A DNA stretch of 57,511 bases from a bacterium UBP6_UBA1177 (GTDB lineage: Bacteria > UBP6 > UBA1177): contig DBYV01000001.1 in NCBI GenBank assembly GCA_002310995.1, positions 1 through 57,511 on the forward strand, read 5' to 3'. The position numbers and the translations under genes were made by a program. Below the pieces are notes generated by a model. That model was not told where the DNA came from. It was given only the letters and a program-made list of their open reading frames with translations, and ran no database searches. Shown piece by piece: positions 45,497 through 54,665 of the stretch (positions within the stretch are counted from its first letter, which is position 1; every line of letters starts with the position of its first letter).

Positions 45497-47674
45497 ATGA
45501 CAAACAAAAAGTCAACAAAGTGGAAAAGTTTCGGAAATGCTGTTTTGTTTGTTTTTCTGACTCTTTTAATCAACATAGTTCTTTCAAAGATCGTGATTGC
45601 TCTGAACCTTCCGCTCTATTTCGACTGCGTCGGAACGCTTCTTGCTGCAATGATAGGAGGAAATCTTCCTGCCGTCATAGTCGGTTTTTTCTCGAATGTT
45701 ATTAACGGATTTTCTGATATCGCGACGCTTTACTACGGCATAATCAGCATTCTTATAGGTGTCGCTGCCGCTATTTTCCAGAAGAACGGCTTTTTCAAAA
45801 CTCCAGGCAGAATAATTTTAACTATTTTTGTTTTTGCGTTTTTGGGCGGCGGACTCGGCTCGATTCTCACATACTTCCTTTTCGGCTACGATTTCGGTGA
45901 AGGAGTTTCGGCTCCTTTGGCTGTTCTGATACACAGCCAGCTCGGGTTTTCAAAGTTTTTCGCCCAGCTTTCAACTGATTTCCTTTTGGATGTTTTTGAT
46001 AAAACGCTCGTCGTTGTTGTGGCACTTTTTATTTCAAAATATATTCCGCAGATTTACAAAAAATATATCGGCAGGATTTTTCTTTACGATGCCGATCCGA
46101 AGAAACCTGAATACGAAAAATTTCTCGACACGAATCTTATCAAGCGTTCCCTTCTTAAAAAAGTCGTAGTAATGGTTATCATTGCCGAAATTCTTCTCGG
46201 AGCTCTCGCCAGCACTACGGGTTACATTCTTTACAGCGATGCCTCTGTCGGAGAATATGCCGATATTTCAAAAGGTGTTTCCAAGGCTACATCTGTTGTT
46301 GTTGACGGCGACAGAGTTGACGAATTTCTTGAAAAGGGAAGGGCGGCGGAAGGTTATGATGATATCGAAAAGAGACTTTACAAGATCAAAGAAACATTCC
46401 CGCATGTCATGTATCTTTACATCTACCGCATCATGGAAGACGGTGCACACGTTGTTTTTGACCTTGAATCTGAAGATCATGAGGACATAAAGGCTGTAAA
46501 AGCGGATCAGCCCGGTGATGTGACAGAGTTCGACGATACCTTTGCCGATGTGAAAGAGAATCTGATACGCGGTGAAAAGGTCGAACCGAGGATTTCCGAT
46601 GACGAATTCGGCTGGCTTTTCACGAGCTATGAGCCTCTGCTTGATTCCAACGGAAAGCCTGTTGCTCAGATCGGAGTCGATCTTTTAATGGGAGATGTCC
46701 GTGCCGACCAAGCAAAATTTTTCATAAAACTTCTTTCGATGTTTTTCGGACTTTCGATAATTATAATGAGCATTGTTCTCGAACTGGTAAACCGCGGCAT
46801 TGTCTATCCGGTGAACAGAATGGCGGCTGCTTCGATACAGTTTGCCTACAATCTGGGACATGGTGTCGAGCGCGGCAGTAATCTGAAGGCAATTGAAGAG
46901 CTCAAGATCCATACTTTCGACGAAATAGAATATCTTTACAAAGCGATAATGAAAATGGGAGGCGATTCGCTCTCCTACATCGACCAGCTCAACAAACAGA
47001 CCGAGCGGATCACGAATATGCAGGAAGAGATTATTGTCAACTTTGCAGAAATGGTTGAAGCGCGTGATATTAGTACCGGAAACCACGTCAAAAAGACGGC
47101 GTTTTACGTTGAAGCGATAGCGAAAGAACTCCGGAAAGAAGGAAAGTTCAAAGATATTCTCACCGATTCCTACATCAAAATCCTGAAACGTTCTGCTCCT
47201 CTCCACGACATCGGAAAAATCGCGATTTCTGACCTCATTCTGAACAAACCGGGAAGATTCACCGATGATGAATTTAAAATCATGCAGAGCCACACTACCG
47301 AAGGAAAGAACATTCTTACAAAAATCGAAGCCAACGCAAGCGATATGGATGAAGGCTACCTGAAGGAATCGATTGAAATGGCGCAATACCACCACGAAAA
47401 ATGGGATGGAACAGGCTATCCGACCAAAATCAAAGGTGAGGAAATTCCGCTTGCGGCACGAATTATGGCTGTTGCAGACGTTTTTGATGCACTTGTCGCC
47501 GAGCGTGTCTACAAAAAGTCGTTCCCTTATGAAAAGGCAATGGAAATCATCACCGAAGGCTCAGGAAAGGCTTTCGACCCTGTTGTAGTTGAAGCGTTCA
47601 CCCGCATTTCAAAAGAACTTTACGACGAGAGAACCAAACTGAACAACGAAGTAGTAACTCCGGAAAACAGCTAG
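45497..47674 (+). CDS. Second HD-GYP domain protein, tandem paralogue
   Basis: A 725-residue paralogue of the preceding gene with the same order: ECF-S-like helices (MIGGNLPAVIVGFFSN, LYYGIISILIGV), a membrane helix, extracytoplasmic sensor (VMYLYIYRIMEDGAHVVFD), membrane helix and HD-GYP with HDIGKIA near 570 and HHEKWDGTGYP near 632. The sensor loop has diverged more than the catalytic part, and it has an extra stretch (HEDIKAVKADQ), suggesting a different ligand range. The start is the ATG at 45497, chosen for GGGGGTTAGG just upstream; an in-frame upstream start would overlap the first gene and lacks a signal. Confidence 0.9.
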   Translation: MTNKKSTKWKSFGNAVLFVFLTLLINIVLSKIVIALNLPLYFDCVGTLLAAMIGGNLPAVIVGFFSNVINGFSDIATLYYGIISILIGVAAAIFQKNGFFKTPGRIILTIFVFAFLGGGLGSILTYFLFGYDFGEGVSAPLAVLIHSQLGFSKFFAQLSTDFLLDVFDKTLVVVVALFISKYIPQIYKKYIGRIFLYDADPKKPEYEKFLDTNLIKRSLLKKVVVMVIIAEILLGALASTTGYILYSDASVGEYADISKGVSKATSVVVDGDRVDEFLEKGRAAEGYDDIEKRLYKIKETFPHVMYLYIYRIMEDGAHVVFDLESEDHEDIKAVKADQPGDVTEFDDTFADVKENLIRGEKVEPRISDDEFGWLFTSYEPLLDSNGKPVAQIGVDLLMGDVRADQAKFFIKLLSMFFGLSIIIMSIVLELVNRGIVYPVNRMAAASIQFAYNLGHGVERGSNLKAIEELKIHTFDEIEYLYKAIMKMGGDSLSYIDQLNKQTERITNMQEEIIVNFAEMVEARDISTGNHVKKTAFYVEAIAKELRKEGKFKDILTDSYIKILKRSAPLHDIGKIAISDLILNKPGRFTDDEFKIMQSHTTEGKNILTKIEANASDMDEGYLKESIEMAQYHHEKWDGTGYPTKIKGEEIPLAARIMAVADVFDALVAERVYKKSFPYEKAMEIITEGSGKAFDPVVVEAFTRISKELYDERTKLNNEVVTPENS

Positions 47675-47718
47675 AAAATATTATTGGTTCAGTTGCTGAT
47701 ATTTAAATCTGACAAAAA

Positions 47719-49515
47719 TTAAAGAAGCTCTTTGAGCTGCTGAAGCTTTTCAACAAAGACTTTCTCGAACATTTTGTAAGGTGCGATATCGGTCATGTCA
47801 ACACCAGCATCCTTGAGGATCTCGATAGGCGGCTTCGAGGTTCCTGCTTTCAAAAATCCGTTGATGTACTGCTCAGCCGGGATCTTGCCGCTTCTGACAC
47901 CTTCAGCGAGCGAAAGAGCGCCGATAAAGCCGACGACATACTTGTAAACATAGTAGTTGTAGTAGAAATGAGGAACGAAAGCCCACTCGTTCTTGTAGAG
48001 TTCGTCGATCTTCATGAGGCCGTATTCTTCGCCGTAGTATCTGCTCAAAGTCTTGCCGTAAAGGTCGTTGAGGAATTCGGGTGTGAGGACTTCGCCCGCT
48101 TCGACTTTCTTGTAGATTCCGTCTTCGAATTCAGCGAACTGCATCTGTCTGAAAACGGTTGCTCTTGCCATTTCGATGAAGTGGTTGAGGAGGAATTTCT
48201 TTTCTTCCTTATCAGCAGTCGTGTCGATAAGGCGGTTTATGAGCATGATCTCGTTGAATGTGCTTGCAACTTCGGCGACAAAAATCGTGTACTGCGATTT
48301 TTCATAAGGCTGGAACTTGTTTGAATAATATGAATGGATCGCGTGACCCATCTCGTGAGCCAGTGTTGAAGCAGAATTGTAGTCGTCGATGTGGTTGAGG
48401 AGAACGTAGGGATGCGTGTCGTAAGCCATGCCTTCCATGTATGCGCCGCTGACTTTGCCCTCATTCGGATAGATATCGACCCAGCCGTTTGCGGGATCCA
48501 TCGCCTCAGCTATTGCCTTTCTGTATTCGTCTGTCATGCAGGACATCGCTTCGTTGACGAGTTTTACGGAGTCTTCGTAGGTGTAGACTCTGCTGTTGCC
48601 GCCTTTTACCATTGTTGCATAAATATCGTGGTAACCCTGATCGGGAATATTGAGAACTTCCTTTTTGAGTGCCAGATATTCGTGAAGTGCAGGCAGGATG
48701 GCGCGGACATTGTCGCGCAGAGTGTAGAAGAAATTCGACGGAAGCTCGTTTTCCTTCATCTCCTTGTCGAGAGCGTCGGAATATTTTCTGATTTTCGCTA
48801 CTGTCGCGTAGTATTTTGTCTGGTAGTGGAGCATCTTCGCAAGCGAATTTTTGTAGCTGTCGTAGGTCTTCCAGAAAACGTCGAAGATTTTCTTTCTCGT
48901 CTCGCGGTTGTCGCTCTGGCGGAATCTTGCGTAAGTCTGGATATTTGCTTCCATTTTTTCGCCTTCGAGCTCGATCTCGGGGAACTTCATGTCAGCCGAA
49001 GCGAAAGTAGAGTAGGTTTCGTATTCGCCGAGAGCAAGACCGCCGAACTCAGCCATGATCTTTTCTTCCGGCTCCGAGAGAGTGTGCGGCTTGTTCAGAA
49101 GAATAGCATCGAAGTATCTTGAAAAATCACTGAAATCGGGGTCGTTTCTGAAGCCGAGCAGCTTTTCTTCGCTGTAGGAGAGAAGTTCAGGTTCCATGAA
49201 AGAGCTTGCGGCCGCCATTTTTGTCATAGCCGCAGCCGCCATGCCTGAAAGTTCCTGCCATTTGCCGACGCTCATGTCTACATCGCGGTTTCTGTCAGCG
49301 TAGCACTGAAGTTTTGCGCCTCTTCTCATCGCGTCGCTTGAGATCTTGAGAGCTTTGAGAAGAGTTTCCTTTTCACCGAGTTTTCCGGCGAATTTCACGA
49401 TTTCGGCAGTGTCTTTTTCGAGGCACTGGAACTCGTTTGCGACTTCTTCTTCATTTTTGTAAAGGTGGCTCGTCTGCCAGCAGTTTTTCGGGTCGACTTC
49501 ATTTCTTTTCAGCAT
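47719..49515 (-). CDS. pepF: M3-family oligoendopeptidase F
   Basis: A 598-residue zinc metallopeptidase that cuts cytoplasmic oligopeptides. The zinc motif is AHEMGHAIH near 385-393, with the downstream Glu ligand in VAEVASTFNE (the MA-clan pattern). The N-terminus has the long helical region typical of PepF. The frame is open much further upstream, but GGAGG before the ATG at 49515 fixes the start, and the product then matches family length. Divergent from alaS with overlapping promoters. Confidence 0.94.
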   Translation of the reverse strand: MLKRNEVDPKNCWQTSHLYKNEEEVANEFQCLEKDTAEIVKFAGKLGEKETLLKALKISSDAMRRGAKLQCYADRNRDVDMSVGKWQELSGMAAAAMTKMAAASSFMEPELLSYSEEKLLGFRNDPDFSDFSRYFDAILLNKPHTLSEPEEKIMAEFGGLALGEYETYSTFASADMKFPEIELEGEKMEANIQTYARFRQSDNRETRKKIFDVFWKTYDSYKNSLAKMLHYQTKYYATVAKIRKYSDALDKEMKENELPSNFFYTLRDNVRAILPALHEYLALKKEVLNIPDQGYHDIYATMVKGGNSRVYTYEDSVKLVNEAMSCMTDEYRKAIAEAMDPANGWVDIYPNEGKVSGAYMEGMAYDTHPYVLLNHIDDYNSASTLAHEMGHAIHSYYSNKFQPYEKSQYTIFVAEVASTFNEIMLINRLIDTTADKEEKKFLLNHFIEMARATVFRQMQFAEFEDGIYKKVEAGEVLTPEFLNDLYGKTLSRYYGEEYGLMKIDELYKNEWAFVPHFYYNYYVYKYVVGFIGALSLAEGVRSGKIPAEQYINGFLKAGTSKPPIEILKDAGVDMTDIAPYKMFEKVFVEKLQQLKELL

Positions 49516-49557
49516 TTTTTTCCTCCAAATCAAGTGTTCATAAACAAATTGCGGAGC

Positions 49558-49585
49558 ATTATATTTTTTCTTGAGAAAAGCACAA
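49558..49585 (-). promoter_or_regulatory. Promoter of pepF
   Basis: Minus-strand TTGTGC (49580-49585), 16-bp spacer, TATAAT (49558-49563). It interleaves with the opposite-facing alaS promoter. Confidence 0.55.
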
Positions 49586-49598
49586 ACAAAACTACAAT
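49571..49598 (+). promoter_or_regulatory. Promoter of alaS
   Basis: TTGAGA (49571-49576), 16-bp spacer, TACAAT (49593-49598), then CGCGCGG and a T-tract to 49617 before GGAG and the ATG at 49631. Confidence 0.65.
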
Positions 49599-49630
49599 CG
49601 CGCGGTTTTGTTTTTTTAATGGAGAAAAAG

Positions 49631-52255
49631 ATGGAAAACTGGACGATAGACAAAGTCAGAAGGACTTTTTTGGATTTTTTCAAAGCTAAAGGCCACACCG
49701 AAGTTGCAAGTTCGCCGCTTCTTCCGGCTGAAGACAATACTTTGCTTTTCGCGAACGCCGGAATGAACCAGTTCAAAAAGCTGTTTTTAGGGCTTGAAAA
49801 AAGAAGCTACACTCGTGCATGCAGTGCCCAGAAGTGCGTCAGAGCGGGCGGAAAGCACAATGACCTCGAAAATGTCGGCTTCACGACAAGGCACCACACT
49901 TTCTTTGAGATGCTCGGAAACTTTTCTTTTGGCGACTACTTCAAGGAAGATGCGATAAAATATGCGTGGGAACTTATCACGGAAGTTTTCAAACTCGACA
50001 AATCGCGCCTTTATGTCACGGTTTTCAGAGAGGATGACGAAGCCGAGCAGCTCTGGCTCAAGAATACCGACGTCGATCCGAAACATATTTTCCGCCTTGA
50101 CGAACACGACAACTTCTGGGCAATGGGCGATACCGGCCCGTGCGGCCCGTGCAGCGAGATCCACTATGATCTGGGTGAAGGTTTCAAGGCCGAAAGACCT
50201 TTCTTCGACAACGGGATGCCCGATTTCGACTGCGGCAGGTTCGTCGAGATATGGAACCTCGTCTTCATGCAGTTCAACCGCGACGAAAGCGGCAAACTGA
50301 CTCCGCTTCCCAAGCCGAACATCGATACCGGAATGGGGCTTGAGAGAATAACTTCGATACTTAACGGCAAACTTTCAAACTACGATATCGACATTTTCCA
50401 GGATCTGATCCGCTTCACCGAAAATCTGCTCGGAAAAACTGTTCCGGCTGAGCTCAGATCAAGCCTCAACGTAATCGCAGACCATGCGAGAAGCACATCA
50501 TTCCTCATTGCCGACACGATCACGCCGTCAAACGAGGGCAGGGGATACGTTCTCCGCAGGATCATGCGCAGGGCAATCAGACACGGTCACAAACTCGGTT
50601 TCAACGAGCTTTTCTTCTGGAAAGTCTGCGGCGAAGTCATCAGGATCATGGGAAACCACTATCCGGAACTTGTCGAGAAGCAGGAACTCATCCTCAACAT
50701 CGTCCGCGACGAGGAAGCTCGTTTCAGACAGACTCTTGACAAAGGTCTTGCACTTCTTGACGACGGTTTGAAAGAGATGCAGGCAAATGGCAGAAAGGAG
50801 TTCCCCGGCGAGCTCGTCTTCAAACTTTACGATACCTACGGATTCCCGTCAGACCTCACCGAAACGATCCTTGAAGAGAAAGGTTTTTCCTTCAATCAGG
50901 CTGAATATGAGAAGGCGATGCAGGAGCAGAAGCAGCGCGGAAAGGCTTCATGGAGCGCTAAAATGGATTCCCAGAAGCTTTCTGCTGTTAAGGAACTGCT
51001 TGACGGCGGCATGAAAGAGCCTGTTTTCAAAGGCTACGACACGGAAGAGTGTGAAGGAAAAATAGTCGCGCTTTTTGACGATGAATTTACGAAAAAAGAG
51101 AGCGTAAGCTACGGAAACTGCTACGCAATCTTTGATCCGATAGTTTTCTACGCAGAGTCGGGCGGACAGCTTGCCGATAACGGAAAAGTTATGAAAAACG
51201 GCAAGATCGCGGCGAAAGTTCTTGATGTGATAAAAGTCCACGATGTAAAAGTCGCTAAACTCGAAGTTCTCGATGTTCTGAATACCGGCGACACCGTTCA
51301 GCAGGAGCTTGACCACGAAAGACGCTCTGCAACAAGGCGCAACCACTCGGCAACACACCTTCTGCACCGCGCTCTGAAGATGGTTCTCGGAACGCACGTC
51401 AACCAGGCTGGTTCACTGGTCGGCCCCGACAGGCTCCGTTTCGACTTCAACCACTTCCAGGCTGTTACGAAAGATGAACTCAAACGTGTCGAAACCGAAG
51501 TAAACCGCATGATCGAGGCGAACTCTCCGCAGAATACGGTCGTAAAAGGGATCGAAGAAGCCAAAAAAGAGGGTGCGATGGCGCTTTTCGGCGAAAAATA
51601 CGGCGAAAATGTCCGCGTCGTAACGATGGGCGAAAGCAAGGAACTCTGCGGCGGAACGCACGTCAGAGCAACGGGCGACATCGGTCTTTTCAAGATTGTG
51701 AAAGAAGAAGGGATCGCGGCTGGAGTCCGCAGGATCGAGGCTGTGACAGGGCTCGGTGCGCTCGCTCTTTTCCAGGAATATGACGAAACGATAACTTCGA
51801 TCGCCGAAATGACGGGCAGCGAGAAGTCGCTTGTTGTCAAAGGAGTAGAAAAGCAGATCGATACCGCAAAACAGCTTTCCCGCGAACTCAAGGAAGCCGG
51901 TAAAAAACTCGCAGCGATGCAGACCGCTTCGCTAGCTCCGATCTGCGAAAAGGATGGAACCAAAATTTTTGCGGTAAATTCGGGCAAAAACCGCGCCGAA
52001 TCGCTTGAACTCGTAGATTCGCTCAAGGCTAAGTTCGACAACGCCGTCATCGCGGTCGTAGGCGACGATGGAGGAAAAGCACTTGTCATAATTTCTGCGA
52101 CTGGCGAAGCTAAAACCAAGTTCCACGCAGGAAATATCCTTAAAAACATCCTTGCAGAATTCGGAGGCCGTGGCGGCGGAAAACCCGATATGGCTCAGGG
52201 CGGAGCGTCGGCTGTTGATTTTAGCAAGTTCTCTGAATTATTGAAGAATATCTGA
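49631..52255 (+). CDS. alaS: Alanyl-tRNA synthetase
   Basis: An 874-residue class II synthetase that charges tRNA-Ala. The catalytic core begins ENWTIDKVRRTFLDFF; class II motif 2 lies around RACSAQKCVR, and GMGLERI belongs to motif 3. The editing domain has HSATHLLH near 570 and CGGTH near 673 (zinc site). The C-terminal DHHA1-like domain ends the protein with GGRGGGKPDMAQGG. The family-length start is the ATG at 49631 behind GGAGAAAAAG; the frame is open 20 codons further upstream, which I discount. Confidence 0.97.
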   Translation: MENWTIDKVRRTFLDFFKAKGHTEVASSPLLPAEDNTLLFANAGMNQFKKLFLGLEKRSYTRACSAQKCVRAGGKHNDLENVGFTTRHHTFFEMLGNFSFGDYFKEDAIKYAWELITEVFKLDKSRLYVTVFREDDEAEQLWLKNTDVDPKHIFRLDEHDNFWAMGDTGPCGPCSEIHYDLGEGFKAERPFFDNGMPDFDCGRFVEIWNLVFMQFNRDESGKLTPLPKPNIDTGMGLERITSILNGKLSNYDIDIFQDLIRFTENLLGKTVPAELRSSLNVIADHARSTSFLIADTITPSNEGRGYVLRRIMRRAIRHGHKLGFNELFFWKVCGEVIRIMGNHYPELVEKQELILNIVRDEEARFRQTLDKGLALLDDGLKEMQANGRKEFPGELVFKLYDTYGFPSDLTETILEEKGFSFNQAEYEKAMQEQKQRGKASWSAKMDSQKLSAVKELLDGGMKEPVFKGYDTEECEGKIVALFDDEFTKKESVSYGNCYAIFDPIVFYAESGGQLADNGKVMKNGKIAAKVLDVIKVHDVKVAKLEVLDVLNTGDTVQQELDHERRSATRRNHSATHLLHRALKMVLGTHVNQAGSLVGPDRLRFDFNHFQAVTKDELKRVETEVNRMIEANSPQNTVVKGIEEAKKEGAMALFGEKYGENVRVVTMGESKELCGGTHVRATGDIGLFKIVKEEGIAAGVRRIEAVTGLGALALFQEYDETITSIAEMTGSEKSLVVKGVEKQIDTAKQLSRELKEAGKKLAAMQTASLAPICEKDGTKIFAVNSGKNRAESLELVDSLKAKFDNAVIAVVGDDGGKALVIISATGEAKTKFHAGNILKNILAEFGGRGGGKPDMAQGGASAVDFSKFSELLKNI

Positions 52256-52331
52256 TGATTCAGGGCGTAAATCCCGGCATTTTTCAATAACTCTTTCAAA
52301 AATTGCCTGCTCTTTTGATAAAGGAGGAAAA

Positions 52332-53690
52332 ATGAAGTTTTCGGCTTTGATTTCTGTTTTATTCATCACTCTTTTTTTTGCGGCGTGTTCATCTGATGAA
52401 AACGAGACGGAGCAGGATATTCCGGCTTCTTCCGATGGCGATGCAATCAGTCAGGATGAAGATTTTCAGGAAAATGACAGCGATTCAAATCAAGTTAATG
52501 AAGAGCCTGACGAGGATAAAGATTCAGCTCAGACTGATGAAGAACCGGCGGAACCTGATGATGAATCGGAGAGCCTTATCGATCTTTCTTCTACTGAAAC
52601 AGCGAACTGCTACATTGTAAAAACAGCAGGAAAATATAGTTTTGACGCTACTGTGCGAGGAAACGGCAAAAGAGTCGAAGGTGTTGATTTTGCTGAAGAA
52701 AAACTGACTCCCGCAAGTGCGAAACTTGTCTGGCAGAGTGATAAAAATTCTCTTTTGGATTTGCTTGAACTGAAGGACGGACGGATTTATTTCACCTCAA
52801 GAGGGAGAAGCGGAAACGCTCTGATTGCGGCACTTGATGAAGCAGGAAAGATAATCTGGAGCTGGCACATCTGGTTTCTGGGTGAAGAAATTTCAGAGCT
52901 TAAAACTTCAGGCGGCGTTATGGTGATGGATCGCAATCTCGGTGCGACTTCTCTTGATCCTGAATCTCCTGAAAGTCACGGGCTGCTTTATCAGTGGGGA
53001 AGAAAGGAACCCTTTCCTGCTTCTCCTGTCGTTTCGGGCGGAACGACATCAACTATGCCTGTACCGGTTTACGATATGGAAGGAAATGAAGTCGCTATTC
53101 AGGCTTCATCAAGGGAAAACGGCGAAAACAACACTCTCGAATATGCGCTTTCCCATCCGACCACGGTTTTGAGCAACAATTCACAGTATTCAGAGTGCCG
53201 CGACTGGCTGCGCAAAGAGTTTTCAAATCCGGCACTCTGGGGCGGAACTGATGGCGAAAAGAGCCTTTTTGACCCGTGTCCTGCTACTTACAGGGTTCCG
53301 AAAATAGGAACTTTCGATTTTTTCACATCAAGCGGCGGCTACGAGACCGATATAGCCGGATTTTCCGTCTATGACATCAATACTGACGGCGTAACTAACG
53401 AAAATGACTATAAAAATGGCTGGTATATTTTGCTTGATTCAACATCGGATTCATATTCCTATTTTCCGGCTGCAGCGCGCTACGACGGCTCTTATGCGAT
53501 GCTTATGGGAAGCAAAGTCGGGCTGTGGGGCAACTACTGGTATGCTGATGCCGCCGGTGATGCGGAAGATTCTTTTGTTCCGTGCGGAGCTTACGCACTT
53601 GCATTCCAGTTCGGGGAGGAAATCTCGGCTTCTCCAAAGGCAGTCGGAGGACGTGCCGACGCTTATTCTGTCAGATGTATGAAAGAGTAG
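52332..53690 (+). CDS. Acidic-linker lipoprotein with Fibrobacter major paralogous (FISUMP)-like domain
   Basis: A 452-residue lipoprotein (lipobox FAAC, Cys near 19). Residues about 20-85 form the acidic linker (DEDFQENDSD, DEEPAEPDDESE). The rest is a FISUMP-like domain: an early ATVRGNG strand, VMVMDRNLGATSLDP, GLLYQWGRKEPFP, DPCPATYRVPKIGTFDFF, and the end RADAYSVRCMKE. Such domains are frequent in outer-membrane proteins of fibrobacters and Bacteroidota, with unknown function. AAAGGAGG precedes the ATG. A 76-bp gap separates it from alaS. Confidence 0.87.
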   Translation: MKFSALISVLFITLFFAACSSDENETEQDIPASSDGDAISQDEDFQENDSDSNQVNEEPDEDKDSAQTDEEPAEPDDESESLIDLSSTETANCYIVKTAGKYSFDATVRGNGKRVEGVDFAEEKLTPASAKLVWQSDKNSLLDLLELKDGRIYFTSRGRSGNALIAALDEAGKIIWSWHIWFLGEEISELKTSGGVMVMDRNLGATSLDPESPESHGLLYQWGRKEPFPASPVVSGGTTSTMPVPVYDMEGNEVAIQASSRENGENNTLEYALSHPTTVLSNNSQYSECRDWLRKEFSNPALWGGTDGEKSLFDPCPATYRVPKIGTFDFFTSSGGYETDIAGFSVYDINTDGVTNENDYKNGWYILLDSTSDSYSYFPAAARYDGSYAMLMGSKVGLWGNYWYADAAGDAEDSFVPCGAYALAFQFGEEISASPKAVGGRADAYSVRCMKE

Positions 53691-53705
53691 TTTGCGAGGT
53701 GTTAT

Positions 53706-54521
53706 ATGTTTTCAAAATTGATTGTAGCTCTAAATGCGATTTTTTTGGTAATCTTGCTTGTCACCGGAGTGCTTGCGGTTAAATCCTGGAGGGATAAAGT
53801 CGGTTTCGAGGATTCTTTGTCACAGGCGCAGCTGCGGATAAACGATCTTGAAGAGAAAATGCGCCATTCGGAGCATGCAACGCTTCATTTCGGAAAACTT
53901 CACAATATTCTGGAACTCGGGCTGGTCAATGTTGAGATTTCAGGAACAAAATTCATCAAAGAGCCGCTTCAGGAGAGCATTCAGAAAACATTTTTTCCGT
54001 GGAGCGACAACTATCGCGATTACTATGTCGAAGTTGCGACATTTTCGTTCGAAGCCACATACAGCGTTGATTTGCAGAACGTTTTTATCAAGGAAGATTC
54101 TGAAAAAGTTGTTGTTTACGGCCTCAAAGTCATAGGTCCGAAACGGACAAACGAGAAATGGAAAACTGAATATACCACGATAATCCGCTATCCCGCTAAA
54201 AAGATCAAAGATGCGAGCGGCAGAAAAATAGAGGTCCTCGATGAAACAAAGTATGAGGATGTAAAGGCGAAATACCGCAAAGAAGGATATGAGCAGTTCA
54301 CGCAGCTCAGCAATAAGGCGAAGGAGGAGTTCTTCAACAACTGCGATCAGGGGCATGAAGTAGGGTATGTCAGCAAAATCGTGCTTGAAAACGCTGAAGG
54401 TTTCTTCAAAAGTCTCTTTGCCCTCCCGGATTCAAAGAAGAAAGTCGAGTTTGATTACGGTAACAAACCTGATTCAAATGCCATAAATTTCAAAGAATTG
54501 AAGATTCAGCTGGGAAATTAA
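53706..54521 (+). CDS. Single-pass membrane protein with coiled coil, DUF4230-like
   Basis: A 271-residue protein with one N-terminal membrane helix (about 6-25), then a short coiled coil (about 35-60) and an extracytoplasmic alpha/beta domain. The layout (anchor, coil, two strand-rich blocks with YYVEVATFSFEATYSVDL) is faintly like DUF4230, but I would not assign it. It begins 15 bp after the FISUMP-like lipoprotein, with GAGGTG upstream, suggesting co-expression. It is convergent with the micro-membrane gene, 12 bp apart. Confidence 0.72.
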   Translation: MFSKLIVALNAIFLVILLVTGVLAVKSWRDKVGFEDSLSQAQLRINDLEEKMRHSEHATLHFGKLHNILELGLVNVEISGTKFIKEPLQESIQKTFFPWSDNYRDYYVEVATFSFEATYSVDLQNVFIKEDSEKVVVYGLKVIGPKRTNEKWKTEYTTIIRYPAKKIKDASGRKIEVLDETKYEDVKAKYRKEGYEQFTQLSNKAKEEFFNNCDQGHEVGYVSKIVLENAEGFFKSLFALPDSKKKVEFDYGNKPDSNAINFKELKIQLGN

Positions 54522-54533
54522 TGCTCCCACCTT

Positions 54534-54665
54534 TTAAAACAGCGCTATAATCTTATTTATAAGTTCAATATTGAATTTGTGGATTACTGGAAGTGCGCCG
54601 CTTATCCAAAGAATTATCGAGATAAAAAGCGCGACCATAAGAACTATGAGGAACTTTTTTTTCAT
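54534..54665 (-). CDS. 43-residue membrane peptide translationally coupled to purQ
   Basis: A small open frame: lysine-rich N-terminus (MKKK), one hydrophobic helix (about 5-28, FLIVLMVALFISIILWISG), then a short amphipathic tail with IHKFNIELINKIIALF. Its ATG overlaps the purQ stop as ATGA, the same coupling used by genuine gene pairs in this window. The lysine-helix pattern is a membrane-insertion signature. No family recognised. It may also be a chance frame, but composition and coupling argue for a real peptide. Confidence 0.55.
   Translation of the reverse strand: MKKKFLIVLMVALFISIILWISGALPVIHKFNIELINKIIALF

Noticed and set aside
48391..49122. 243-codon plus-strand frame opposite pepF
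   Set aside because: Antisense shadow of a conserved peptidase; no motif or ribosome binding site.
51298..52149. 283-codon minus-strand frame opposite alaS
   Set aside because: Lies wholly inside a certain gene and has a Ser/Ala/Pro-rich product without a domain.
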